A DNA stretch of 64,000 nucleotides from Patescibacteria group bacterium (GTDB lineage Bacteria > Patescibacteriota > Patescibacteriia > 2-12-FULL-60-25), in assembly GCA_029210915.1 (NCBI GenBank), contig JARGGJ010000002.1, forward strand, positions 34,025-98,024, given 5' to 3'. Both the position numbers and the translations under genes were made by a program. The notes under the pieces were generated by a model that was given only the letters and a program-made list of their open reading frames with translations, had not been told where the DNA came from and searched no databases. Below are positions 32,499 to 42,147 of the stretch, in pieces. Every line of letters starts with the position of its first letter. Within the stretch, counting starts at the first letter, position 1.

Positions 32499-33074
32499 AT
32501 GGTTTCTGGATTTTCTTTGGCAGAACTCTTAGTGGTTATGATGCTTTTTAGTTTTGCTATGGTTATTCTTGGTCAAACCTATATTCAGTTCATGAGGCTT
32601 TCCAATAAAACAGCCAACGCGGCTACCGTTCAGCAAGATACGCGTTTTGTTTTGGAATATGTTGCCCGCGCGGTTCGCGGATCCGAAATAGATTACTCCG
32701 CTTCCATAACCAACCCAACCTCAACCCTGCGATTGCTTAAAACGGATGGCGATTATCTGGAAATTAAAAAATCAGCCCCCGGAGATTCGCTCTGCGCCGA
32801 TGAGCCCGCTGTCTCTTGTTTGCTAATAACTCCGGACAGCGGTTTAACCTGGGCTCCGCTTACAGCCAAGCATGTTAACGTGGATAGATTCGATATATAT
32901 ATCCAACCCCAGGTTTCTCCATTTGAGCTTTCCGGTTCTCCGGCGGATTATCCCAACGATCAACAACCAATCGTAACCGTAAATCTCACACTAACCATAA
33001 ATGCCAAAAACGAACGCGAAAGCTTTACTCAATCCGCCCAAACCAGCATTTCCTCTAGAGTTTATGTCCGATAA
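32499..33074 (+). CDS. Pseudopilin (GspJ/PilW-like)
   Basis: A 191-residue protein, MVSGFSLAELLVVMMLFSF, with a very short leader (MVSG) and a canonical F-S-L-A-E methylation site. The continuing helix (FAMVILGQTYIQFMRLSNK) and ATVQQDTRFVLEYVARAVR fit GspJ/PilW. The frame is open further 5', but that part is repeat DNA, so ATG 32499 is preferred. The 3' end overlaps the next gene by 11 nt. Confidence 0.85.
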   Translation: MVSGFSLAELLVVMMLFSFAMVILGQTYIQFMRLSNKTANAATVQQDTRFVLEYVARAVRGSEIDYSASITNPTSTLRLLKTDGDYLEIKKSAPGDSLCADEPAVSCLLITPDSGLTWAPLTAKHVNVDRFDIYIQPQVSPFELSGSPADYPNDQQPIVTVNLTLTINAKNERESFTQSAQTSISSRVYVR

Positions 33075-33951
33075 CCAAAGGAACAACGAACAAAGAACAA
33101 AGAGCGACGCCTCCGAAAAATCGAAGTTCGTGGTTCGTGGTTCGAAATTCGTAAGTGGCAACATCGTTGCCCTGGCTTTAATTTTGACTTCTGCGATTCT
33201 GATCTCGGCTATTGGCGTGGGAATAGTTGTTATGCAAGGTGTAGAGCAATCTCGCAATATGGATAAATCCGTTGCCGCCTATTACATGGCCAACTCCGGA
33301 ATCGAGCTTCAGCTTTTTGGCATCCGCAAAGATAACCGCACTCTAACGGATATGGCCGCGGCGGCGAGTGTTTACCCCGGGGGCACAAGCTGGGAATCTA
33401 CAACAGGGCTCGAGCAAACCGGTGTTAAACGAATTTCCTATCTCCCCGAAGAAGAATTGGCCTTTATTGATCTCTTCGACCCCGATGATATCTCATCAAC
33501 CTCAAATGCCGCCAGAGTATCCATCAGCTGGCTTGCCGGCAGTGATTGCGGAGCAAAAACACCTCAGTTTGAGGCTGCGTATGCGGCTTGGGAGTTCTCG
33601 GGCGGAGGCATTACTTGGCCGGCTGATTCCAATTACATGATTCAACCTTTCGATGCCATCTCTCCTATGGATATAGCCCCGCTAGATACCTCAAAATCCT
33701 ATCGCTTGCGCCTGCGCCCATTTAACTGCTCCGTTCAAGATGTGCAAATAACTTTATACGACATAGGCAATAATCAAATCGATTATCTTGGAGATATCGT
33801 CCTCGGATCCGAAGGCACCTACCAAGGCACAACACAAAAACTCTCTGTCTCCATGCCCCGTCAAAACATCCTCTCCGGTATCTTCAGCTACATAGTCTTC
33901 TCCGAGCAACAGCTGTGTAAGAAGGTGGGGTTGGCGGGAACTTGCCCGTAA
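33064..33951 (+). CDS. PilX/GspK-like minor pilin-associated protein with repeat-encoded N-terminus
   Basis: A 295-residue protein. The membrane segment SGNIVALALILTSAILISAIG followed by QGVEQSRNMDKSVAAYYMANSGIEL is typical of PilX-type proteins (membrane helix, then A-x-Y-x-A-x-SGIE). Ahead of it, about 35 residues (NQRNNEQRTKSDASEKSKF and so on) are polar and are encoded by word-repeat DNA (GAACAACGAACAAAGAAC, GTTCGTGGTTCGTGG). The true start may therefore be later. It lacks the Glu5 of true pilins. It ends the pilus operon. Confidence 0.78.
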   Translation: MSDNQRNNEQRTKSDASEKSKFVVRGSKFVSGNIVALALILTSAILISAIGVGIVVMQGVEQSRNMDKSVAAYYMANSGIELQLFGIRKDNRTLTDMAAAASVYPGGTSWESTTGLEQTGVKRISYLPEEELAFIDLFDPDDISSTSNAARVSISWLAGSDCGAKTPQFEAAYAAWEFSGGGITWPADSNYMIQPFDAISPMDIAPLDTSKSYRLRLRPFNCSVQDVQITLYDIGNNQIDYLGDIVLGSEGTYQGTTQKLSVSMPRQNILSGIFSYIVFSEQQLCKKVGLAGTCP

Positions 33952-34027
33952 AATAGCAAATAGAAAATAGCAAATAGAAAATAGCAAGAGTCTCTTAAGT
34001 AACTCTTGCTATTTGCCATTTGTTATT
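33950..34027. repeat. TAGAAAATAGCAAATAG hairpin, family C
   Basis: AAATAGAAAATAGCAAATAG AAAATAGCAAGAG on the left, CTCTTGCTATTTGCC and ATTTGTTATTAG on the right; follows the last pilus gene and could end its transcript. Confidence 0.75.
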
Positions 34028-34037
34028 AGTTATTGTA

Positions 34038-34066
34038 TTGACTTTTTACCATAATTCTGCTTTACT
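34038..34066 (+). promoter_or_regulatory. Accessory-class promoter
   Basis: TTGACT, 17 nt ending in TGC, TTTACT. The same architecture recurs at 35355 and 36664. Confidence 0.65.
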
Positions 34067-34101
34067 TGCATCATCGCACATCGACAAAAAAAGGGACCAA
34101 G

Positions 34102-35319
34102 ATGAAACTGGCAAAGAATCAACCTTACAAGAGCGTTATTCTCAAAGACTTGGAAATAAGGGCTCAGCAATATGTGCAGAAAAAATACTTTACTTCTTTT
34201 TTTGTTAGAAACGAGGCTCTAATATTCCTAGCACTAATCTTTCTACTGCCTTCAGTGCTAGGTATGTTTTTGGCTGATACTCTCGCTGATGCTGTGTTAG
34301 CTTCAATAGTGACATATAGCTTGATATTATTGAATGTACTGGTTGGTAGCTTTATTACAGCTGGTACTTTTGCGAGTCTTTATCGCTACTTCAAACTTAA
34401 TCCTGGAAATACCTGGCATAAAAAGGGAGGTGTGATTTTTACCAGTTCACTAAACTGGTTGTTCATGATTGTGGGGGGCTTATTCACAATGAACCTCGGA
34501 GTAGTGGGTGGAATCTACATCGCGAGTAAGATTCTTCTTGCGATTAACTTTGGTGACACCGACCCTGTTGTGTTAACAAATTCGGTTATACTCTCATACT
34601 CCATTAGCATGCCTATGATGTTTATAACCGTAGCCGTCAGGTATTTGATGGTTAAGGCGAACATCCTTCCTCAAAGCTTTGTGCCCGAAAGAGATAAACT
34701 GCGTACTGCGAGTGGAGCTGTAGCGCGATATCTACTGGATAAAATAGATATTATGGAAAAAGAAAGCCTAGCTGCAATCGATGAACTGCATGTAAAAGGC
34801 AGTTTGGCAGTTAAGCGCGCAACAGAACTGGAGGCCTATTTCAAAGGCTCTATTAAACAAGAAAAAGGTTCCGCTCCGGAAGATCTGCTATGTTCACTGC
34901 ATGTAGCGGCAGAAAAGCGCAGAGCTCTTGAAGAATCATGCGATAACCTTGATGCGTACAGAGAAAAAGTCAAGACCTTTTACAAGGGCTGTAGGCAAGA
35001 GGTTGAGCTGATAGAAAAACGTCAGCAAGATGCTAAAAAGAAGAAGGAGTTGGCTGTTTTTGTTAAACAGGTAAAACAACTCCCTCAGCAAGTAGATGAA
35101 TTCGTTAAAAAAAATCCAAATGAAATTCTGGAAAACGCAGAAGAGTTGGATAAGACGATGCGTCAATTACGAGCTGATGCTGAAATTGTTGCAACCGTTG
35201 AATCACTACCAGATGCGAGTCAAGAATCTCTAGAAAAACTTGAGGAAATTATTGATAGGTGTATTAATACAGAACCGCCAAAGTTGCCTCAGCATAGTGA
35301 AGATGATGATGAAAACTGA
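34102..35319 (+). CDS. Membrane protein with C-terminal coiled coil (paralogue 1)
   Basis: A 405-residue protein. Residues about 1-35 are polar, then four membrane segments follow (about 40-60 LIFLALIFLLPSVLGMFL, 70-95, 115-140, 160-185), and residues 205-405 are a cytoplasmic helical, charged region with long coiled-coil stretches (KVKTFYKGCRQEVELIEK, QQDAKKKKELAVFVKQVK). The start is ATG 34102 after AAAAAAAGGGACC. It shares length and layout with 35419-36630: ILKDLEIRAQQYVQKKYFTSFF here and IQSNLESVARNYIQHKVIGTF there, and VAVRYLMVKANILPQSF versus YLVRAILIGYGILPEGL. Function unknown. Confidence 0.7.
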   Translation: MKLAKNQPYKSVILKDLEIRAQQYVQKKYFTSFFVRNEALIFLALIFLLPSVLGMFLADTLADAVLASIVTYSLILLNVLVGSFITAGTFASLYRYFKLNPGNTWHKKGGVIFTSSLNWLFMIVGGLFTMNLGVVGGIYIASKILLAINFGDTDPVVLTNSVILSYSISMPMMFITVAVRYLMVKANILPQSFVPERDKLRTASGAVARYLLDKIDIMEKESLAAIDELHVKGSLAVKRATELEAYFKGSIKQEKGSAPEDLLCSLHVAAEKRRALEESCDNLDAYREKVKTFYKGCRQEVELIEKRQQDAKKKKELAVFVKQVKQLPQQVDEFVKKNPNEILENAEELDKTMRQLRADAEIVATVESLPDASQESLEKLEEIIDRCINTEPPKLPQHSEDDDEN

Positions 35320-35327
35320 AAAATCAA

Positions 35328-35352
35328 CCCTCCACCTCTCGGAGGGTTTTTG
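35328..35352 (+). terminator. Terminator
   Basis: CCCTCC-ACCTCTC-GGAGGG-TTTTT. Three nt after the T run the next promoter's TTGACC begins. Confidence 0.9.
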
Positions 35353-35354
35353 TA

Positions 35355-35383
35355 TTGACCATTTGTCATTAATCTGCTTAACT
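35355..35383 (+). promoter_or_regulatory. Accessory-class promoter
   Basis: TTGACC, 17 nt ending in TGC, TTAACT. Downstream TTGCATCAACG mirrors TTGCATCATCG behind the previous promoter. Confidence 0.65.
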
Positions 35384-35418
35384 TGCATCAACGTACATTG
35401 AAAAAAGGAAGATATAAA

Positions 35419-36630
35419 ATGGTTAGTAAAGTAACTGAAAAAGATTTCGATAGCCATGCAATACAAAGTAACCTGGAAAGTGTTGCAAGAAATTATATTC
35501 AACACAAAGTAATAGGTACATTTTGGCAACGTAATTGGGATACATTTGTTTTTATAGGAATCATGTTATTCCTAATTACTCCGGCAGCTGTGTTTTATAA
35601 CTCTATCAGTGAAGCATTCTTAGGGGTGCTGTATCTGGGAACATTTGGCTTTATGTATACAACATTAGCCATTGTTCTTATGTTCTATCTCATTACCAGT
35701 GCGATAAAATATTTCCGGCAAAGAGCATATCTAACCATAAATAAAAAAATTATCCATCTTATTACCTTGCTAATTTCCTATATCTTTGGAATTTATCTTA
35801 GCTATAATTTATTAGACTTCATGTTTGAAGTGATTTTTGATGCTCTGGATAAAAATTATTGGCTTTATACCGAACAAGAGCAACACCTTGATGACGTGCT
35901 GTCGGTTTCGTATTTTATTGCCTTGTGTTCCAGTGTAATAATAATGATAATTATTTACTTGGTGAGAGCTATTTTGATTGGCTACGGCATATTACCGGAA
36001 GGTCTAAAAAAGGCGAGTTTTTTTGAGAAACTTAGCTTTAAAACCACAAAGGGTTGCCTCGAGCGCTATGTAAAAGACATGGTAGAAGATTCTGTTAAAA
36101 AATCTTTAGCCTCGCTCGATAAACTTTTAACCAAGTGCTATCTCGCGGTAACTAAAGCTGATGAGCTCACCTTAGCTGTCAATCAACTCTCCGGTCAGAA
36201 TGGTGAGCTAACCGAAGCAGAAAATAATGAAGTATCAGAAGATGCTAACATCCTTCTGGAAGAAATCAAGAGGCATCAAGAACAGTTGATAAAAGTTAGA
36301 GTAAAAATTCGCGAATCACACGCAGCCCTTTTGGAACAAGTTGAGGCAGCTCACTGGATAGCACGTGAAAGGGGTACAATAGCCTGGATTAAGCGGATTT
36401 TCGGTGTCGAAAAACTCTCAAATGATGATAAAAACAGGGTTCTGGAAGCTCATCAAAAAATTCTAGACAACCTGTCTGCAGTAGAACATCGTTTAAATGA
36501 TTTAGTCGATGAGTCTGAGAAGGTGCTGGCTAACGAAGATATGCCCAAGGCCGATCTTTGTGCTCTAAACACCTTAGATGATGTTTTCGAAAAAACACTT
36601 TCCATACCTATTGCCAGCAAGCAACACTAG
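35419..36630 (+). CDS. Membrane protein with C-terminal coiled coil (paralogue 2)
   Basis: A 403-residue paralogue of the preceding protein with the same plan: polar N-terminus, four membrane segments between about residues 45 and 190 (VFIGIMLFLITPAAVFY, TLAIVLMFYLITSAI, IITLLISYIFGIYL-type, IALCSSVIIMIIIYLV), then about 200 residues of charged helix and coiled coil (ILLEEIKRHQEQLIKVRV, LLEQVEAAHWIARE). ATG 35419 follows AAAGGAAGATATAAA, a Shine-Dalgarno. The two genes have separate promoters and terminators, so the duplication copied the whole unit. Function unknown; tethering or scaffolding is possible. Confidence 0.7.
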   Translation: MVSKVTEKDFDSHAIQSNLESVARNYIQHKVIGTFWQRNWDTFVFIGIMLFLITPAAVFYNSISEAFLGVLYLGTFGFMYTTLAIVLMFYLITSAIKYFRQRAYLTINKKIIHLITLLISYIFGIYLSYNLLDFMFEVIFDALDKNYWLYTEQEQHLDDVLSVSYFIALCSSVIIMIIIYLVRAILIGYGILPEGLKKASFFEKLSFKTTKGCLERYVKDMVEDSVKKSLASLDKLLTKCYLAVTKADELTLAVNQLSGQNGELTEAENNEVSEDANILLEEIKRHQEQLIKVRVKIRESHAALLEQVEAAHWIARERGTIAWIKRIFGVEKLSNDDKNRVLEAHQKILDNLSAVEHRLNDLVDESEKVLANEDMPKADLCALNTLDDVFEKTLSIPIASKQH

Positions 36631-36635
36631 CCCAA

Positions 36636-36661
36636 CCCCTCCTACACTCGGAGGGTTTTTC
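36636..36661 (+). terminator. Terminator
   Basis: CCCTCC-TACACTC-GGAGGG-TTTTT, the same stem as at 35328 and 36923. Confidence 0.9.
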
Positions 36662-36663
36662 TA

Positions 36664-36692
36664 TTGACATAAATTCAGATAGTTGCTTTACT
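36664..36692 (+). promoter_or_regulatory. Accessory-class promoter
   Basis: TTGACA, 17 nt ending in TGC, TTTACT. Confidence 0.7.
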
Positions 36693-36720
36693 AAAAGTAA
36701 ACACAGCTAGGGGGGAGAAA

Positions 36721-36912
36721 ATGCTTGGATGTAACTGTGGTTGGCAGGGGATGAATTTAGTCTCCAATGAAAAAGATAACACGGCACACTGCCCAAACTG
36801 CAATGAAGTTTTTGTAGATATACCTGCCAATCGAGCGGTTATCATCTCAAAAGAGTTAGAGAAAAAATTAACAGAAAATGCCCGTAGAGGTATTTGGTCT
36901 ATTCGGCCATAA
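36721..36912 (+). CDS. Small zinc-ribbon protein
   Basis: A 63-residue soluble protein. CNCGWQGMN near the N-terminus and CPNCNEVF (residues 24-31) make a CxC/CxxC zinc ribbon. The rest is a short helix (SKELEKKLTENARRG). Shine-Dalgarno GGGGGGAGAAA lies right before ATG 36721. It is the third unit in a row with the CCCTCC/GGAGGG terminator. It might bind nucleic acid or a protein partner; no closer family is recognised. Confidence 0.7.
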   Translation: MLGCNCGWQGMNLVSNEKDNTAHCPNCNEVFVDIPANRAVIISKELEKKLTENARRGIWSIRP

Positions 36913-36922
36913 CCAAACTTTA

Positions 36923-36947
36923 CCCTCCAACTCCGGAGGGATTTTAA
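36923..36947 (+). terminator. Terminator
   Basis: CCCTCC-AACTCC-GGAGGG-ATTTTAATTT. Confidence 0.8.
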
Positions 36948-36963
36948 TTTGTAACGATTGGAT

Positions 36964-37548
36964 TTATTGTAAGTACTTATTCGCTTCTTTCAGCACACAG
37001 GCTGTCATTACGGCACAATCAGCTGCTTGATGAATCTGCTTACTACGGACACAATTAATGGTCTTTTCAGACCAACCAACGCAAGTTTGCATACAACTCT
37101 CGTAAGCATATTCCTGATCTTCAGCACCGGCACCTTCTGTGTATCCTGCGCATTTTTTATATTGCAAACAAGCTCCGTTACAACCGGCTGGTAACTCGGT
37201 TAGCTCGGGCTTGGGCATTAAATCTTTATCCAACTTTTCCTCACAATAAGGTTCGGTATTACTAATTTGTTCGCAATCTTCTGCTGTAACCATGCACTCT
37301 CTAATTGTATCGGGCCATTTACTTAAGCAGTCTTGTTCGCACGTATCAGCATCATAATCCGGGCATACAAAGGGCATCTTTTCATTACAAAATTCAAAGC
37401 AAGAAAAATTATCCAATTGCTCTTGGATATCTTTTTGCTTGGCTGCCTCCGCATCTGCATCAACAGCAACTTGTCCATTATTACATCCGGCTGCAACCAG
37501 CGTTAAAAAAATTGCGGGCAAAATAAGTTTGGTTAAAGTGTTTATCAT
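36964..37548 (-). CDS. Cysteine-rich lipoprotein
   Basis: A 194-residue exported protein. MINTLTKLILPAIFLTLVAAGC is a signal peptide with lipobox (Cys22). The mature part has about 16 cysteines in C-x3-C and C-x2/3-C spacings (CFEFCNEKMPFVC, CEQDCLSKW, CNGACLQYKKC, CMQTCVGW), implying many disulphides and fitting the DsbA-like proteins at 48040-49698. TATAAT ends 9 nt before ATG 37548, with no Shine-Dalgarno, so the mRNA may be leaderless; a longer frame upstream is disfavoured for this reason. No family is recognised. Confidence 0.75.
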   Translation of the reverse strand: MINTLTKLILPAIFLTLVAAGCNNGQVAVDADAEAAKQKDIQEQLDNFSCFEFCNEKMPFVCPDYDADTCEQDCLSKWPDTIRECMVTAEDCEQISNTEPYCEEKLDKDLMPKPELTELPAGCNGACLQYKKCAGYTEGAGAEDQEYAYESCMQTCVGWSEKTINCVRSKQIHQAADCAVMTACVLKEANKYLQ

Positions 37549-37617
37549 ATTACGGGCATTATAATACTTTGAGCGACAAACCTCAAACAATTACCTTTAT
37601 CAATTGTAAGATATTTA

Positions 37618-38142
37618 TTAATCAACCAACTGCACACCTCCGGGCATTTTATCCATAATAATTTTAAGGTCTTGCTCGCTATAATCGTTTCCCGAAATTA
37701 CAAATGTTTTTAGATTCTGCAAATTACCAAGCTCATAAGGCAACCCTGTAAGGTTGTTGTTAGACAAATCTAAAATTTCTAAATTACTCAATTGCCCAAT
37801 CTCGGCCGGTACACCGGTCATCATATTATCACTGGCAATTAGATATTTTAAATTGGATAAATTCCGTATCTCCGCCTGAATCGCACCGGTCAAATTATTA
37901 CCGGATACATCAAGTTCTACCAAATTAGTCATACTAAAAACGTAGTCAGGTATTTTGGTTAACCCCTGATTGCTTAAATCCAAAACATTAGTTTCAGAAA
38001 CATTTTCTTCATCAAACGTTACCTGTTCTTGATTTCCACTTACCCTCGGAGTGTTTTCCGTGCTCGCAATAGGCAAATCAGAGCTGGAACAACTCGCACC
38101 CAATAGGCCGGTCGCCAGTAATAAGAATAGTATATTTTTCAT
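37618..38142 (-). CDS. Leucine-rich-repeat lipoprotein
   Basis: A 174-residue protein. MKNILFLLLATGLLGASC is a signal peptide with lipobox (Cys18). A Ser/Thr-rich linker leads to four or five leucine-rich repeats of about 23 residues (LDLSNQGLTKIPDYV, LVELDVSGNNLTG, LKYLIASDNMMTG, LEILDLSNNNLTG, LKTFVISGND), forming a small curved solenoid. It is bound to the outside of the membrane and probably binds a partner protein or surface. Confidence 0.85.
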   Translation of the reverse strand: MKNILFLLLATGLLGASCSSSDLPIASTENTPRVSGNQEQVTFDEENVSETNVLDLSNQGLTKIPDYVFSMTNLVELDVSGNNLTGAIQAEIRNLSNLKYLIASDNMMTGVPAEIGQLSNLEILDLSNNNLTGLPYELGNLQNLKTFVISGNDYSEQDLKIIMDKMPGGVQLVD

Positions 38143-38224
38143 ATATGCATATCATGGCTTGAAAGGGGGTTTTTAGCAAATATGGCAAGATCATTTTTTT
38201 GATGACAAAACCCCAACTATCCGC

Positions 38225-38230
38225 TAAAAT
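38225..38230 (+). promoter_or_regulatory. -10 element of ligA
   Basis: TAAAAT ends 8 nt before ATG 38239; no Shine-Dalgarno, hence probably leaderless. Confidence 0.45.
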
Positions 38231-38232
38231 AG

Positions 38233-40329
<2,097 letters not shown>

Positions 40330-40339
40330 AGACCATAAA

Positions 40340-41227
40340 TCATTGATACGGATCCAGTTTAACGTGAGCTATGGAACCGGTTTGCAGGAGTTTCCCCAAA
40401 TCCTTAAAGAAGTTGGTGGTTTTCTCCAGCCCCACATAGCCCACTAAAAGATCCTTTAGACGATTTCGTTTTAGAGGCATCTCTCGTAGGCTCATTAGCG
40501 CATTCCAAAAGGCTTTCTGTATTTCCGGGGGTTGTTCTTGGAGAATTTTTTCCAAGCGGTCTTGGGCTGTGTGTGTCCAGGCTTCGTGGTGATACCTCGA
40601 GCGCACAAAGCTTTCTTTGTCTACAAGATAACTCGAGAAATCTCTCTGACCGGAGCCAATCAAGATATCAAATACCAGCGCAGCAACAAACGATGACGAG
40701 CGGTAAGCGACATCGGTTCTGAGGCAGACCTCAAAATTATTTGGGTCAAAGCCATAGATTTGCGTCCCGTTTATCATGGCGCTTAGCGTACCCTGGCCGG
40801 CTTTCGATAGCCTCCAAAGATCCGAGCCTTTGGCGCACTCTCTGTAATTGGCTATCTCTCTGAAATCACGAACAGCGGTAATCGGAACAATCTCGACTCC
40901 TGCTGTCATAGAGACAATGTAAGCGGCGTAATTTCTGCGGCCATGAGTTGGAGGTGGAGCAGAAGTGTATTCGGCTTCAATACCTCCCATGAAAGGCCGA
41001 AAAACCGCTATAAGGCCGTCCGGCCTTCCTTCCATTAACAACCAAAACTCATCAAACCTTGGAATTTTTTTGTAAGGCTGGTCTGTTGTCCTAAGTTCCG
41101 TTTTTACGCCCTTGGCACTATAGGGGAAAGACTCGCGAATCAATCCTTCAACTTCTTGAGAGTTTAAAGTATCAACTCTTTCTTTTGCGTAGCGATAGCT
41201 GATTTGCGTGATATCTTGTGCCGGCAT
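40340..41227 (-). CDS. Uncharacterised protein with a PI3/4-kinase-like pattern
   Basis: A 295-residue soluble protein. The run GLIAVFRPFMGG...GRRNYAAYIVSMTAGVEIVPITAVRDF recalls bacterial PI3/4-kinase-like proteins (conserved K-P, R-E-x-A-A-Y-x-V-S, V-P-P-T). Later VFDILIGSGQRDFSSYLVD occupies the place of the catalytic loop (usually D-x-x-x-x-N-x-D-R-H/K-x-x-N), but the key His/Asn are not preserved, so it could be a pseudokinase. Shine-Dalgarno AAAGGTGAATA precedes the ATG and a TTGATT/17/TAATAT promoter lies upstream on the minus strand. It is accessory-class. The fold assignment is an inference from the pattern. Confidence 0.5.
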   Translation of the reverse strand: MPAQDITQISYRYAKERVDTLNSQEVEGLIRESFPYSAKGVKTELRTTDQPYKKIPRFDEFWLLMEGRPDGLIAVFRPFMGGIEAEYTSAPPPTHGRRNYAAYIVSMTAGVEIVPITAVRDFREIANYRECAKGSDLWRLSKAGQGTLSAMINGTQIYGFDPNNFEVCLRTDVAYRSSSFVAALVFDILIGSGQRDFSSYLVDKESFVRSRYHHEAWTHTAQDRLEKILQEQPPEIQKAFWNALMSLREMPLKRNRLKDLLVGYVGLEKTTNFFKDLGKLLQTGSIAHVKLDPYQ

Positions 41228-41308
41228 TATTCACCTTTGTGATTTGTGGTTACAAGTTTTAAGGTTCGTAGTGAGCGATATTATCACATAATAGTTAAAT
41301 AATCAAGC

Positions 41309-41336
41309 CAAAAACAAAACCCGAGCAAGCTCGGGT
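41309..41336 (-). terminator. Terminator of the 41372-41686 gene
   Basis: ACCCGAGC-AA-GCTCGGGT, followed on the minus strand by TTTTGTTTTT. Confidence 0.88.
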
Positions 41337-41371
41337 ATACAAAGGTAGGTGACGGAGAAATGTGTTGTGGC

Positions 41372-41686
41372 TTAGGCCACGTGTTGCGGGGGTGGGAGCG
41401 AATCCCTGTAGGAATCGACCCGGCTGGCTGCCGCAATCATATCCTCGTCGTTCAGGACGTACGGGTATGAGGAGAACACGGCCTCGAAGAGCGGTTGGTA
41501 TCGAGCATTGACAACTGCGTTGCCATCGTCGTCGAGCTCGATATTGACGCCCATGACCCGGAGCGTGTCGAAGAATCCGTCGTCGCAACGATCCTCGTCG
41601 AATCGGATGAGGTCGCCGTCGAGATGATAAGCACAAACAACCTTCGTATCGAATTTGTCGTCGCAGAGTGTTGAGATGGTGAACAT
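41372..41686 (-). CDS. GC-rich acidic small protein, probably acquired
   Basis: A 104-residue acidic protein: MFTISTLCDDKFDTK, then DGDLIRFDEDRCDDGF, IELDDDGNAVVNARYQPL, a predicted mixed alpha/beta fold without motif. The start ATG 41686 is set by GGAGGGGAA directly upstream; a longer frame exists but lacks this signal. The coding GC is about 57% by hand count of 180 bases, against about 40% in the neighbourhood, so base use is foreign. It has its own TTGACA promoter (41732-41760) and terminator. The function is unknown. Confidence 0.65.
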   Translation of the reverse strand: MFTISTLCDDKFDTKVVCAYHLDGDLIRFDEDRCDDGFFDTLRVMGVNIELDDDGNAVVNARYQPLFEAVFSSYPYVLNDEDMIAAASRVDSYRDSLPPPQHVA

Positions 41687-41731
41687 TTCCCCTCCGTCTG
41701 TTTGGGAAAGAACGTTTAGTTTGATAAGTAT

Positions 41732-41760
41732 AATATTACATAAAATAGCCACATTGTCAA
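41732..41760 (-). promoter_or_regulatory. Promoter of the 41372-41686 gene
   Basis: On the minus strand TTGACA, 17 nt, AATATT, about 45 nt ahead of the start. Confidence 0.6.
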
Positions 41761-41806
41761 TAATATTCTTGCGATAACACGTTTTATAGGCTAAAGTAAG
41801 TGCTAT

Positions 41807-42109
41807 ATGAAACTAAGTAAAGACGAAGTAGCCCACTTGGCCGAACTGGCCCGCCTTAAGCTCGACGAGAGTCAAATCGATAAAATGACAGCCGAAGTCG
41901 GCTCAATTTTAGAATACGTGGAGAGTATCCAAAAAGTAGATGTCGCCGGCGTCGAACCTTTCTCCATGCCCGCCAAATCCCAAGGCTTCCGCCCCGACGA
42001 AGCTTTCGATTGCGATGATCTGACTCGCGAACTCATCCTCGAGAACTTCCCGGGCAGAGCGGGGGATCTGCTTGCGGCACCGGGTGTTTTTTCTAATCCG
42101 AAAAATTAA
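41807..42109 (+). CDS. gatC: Asp/Glu-tRNA amidotransferase subunit GatC
   Basis: A 100-residue subunit that stabilises GatA in the GatCAB complex, which converts Asp-tRNA(Asn) and Glu-tRNA(Gln) to the amidated forms. Sequence KDEVAHLAELARLKLDESQI and VEPFSMPAKSQGFRPDEA are the usual family blocks. A -10-like TAAAGT is 9 nt before the ATG. gatA follows after an unrelated gene and repeats at 42666; gatB is not in the window. Confidence 0.94.
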   Translation: MKLSKDEVAHLAELARLKLDESQIDKMTAEVGSILEYVESIQKVDVAGVEPFSMPAKSQGFRPDEAFDCDDLTRELILENFPGRAGDLLAAPGVFSNPKN

Positions 42110-42146
42110 TCTTCGTATTTCGAATTTCGTATTTCGAATTTCGCAC
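42110..42146. repeat. CGTATTTCGAATTTCG words, family B
   Basis: TTCGTATTTCGAATTTCGT and ATTTCGAATTTCGC, the complement of the words behind the next gene (42530-42658), so the four-helix gene is bracketed by inverted copies. Confidence 0.8.
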
Positions 42147-42147
42147 T

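Noticed and set aside
34102..36912. Prophage or plasmid module
   Set aside because: No capsid, tail, terminase, replication or partition gene is recognisable in or around the accessory units.
34038..36947. Integron gene-cassette array
   Set aside because: Units are separated by terminators and promoters, not attC-like sites; no integron integrase is visible.
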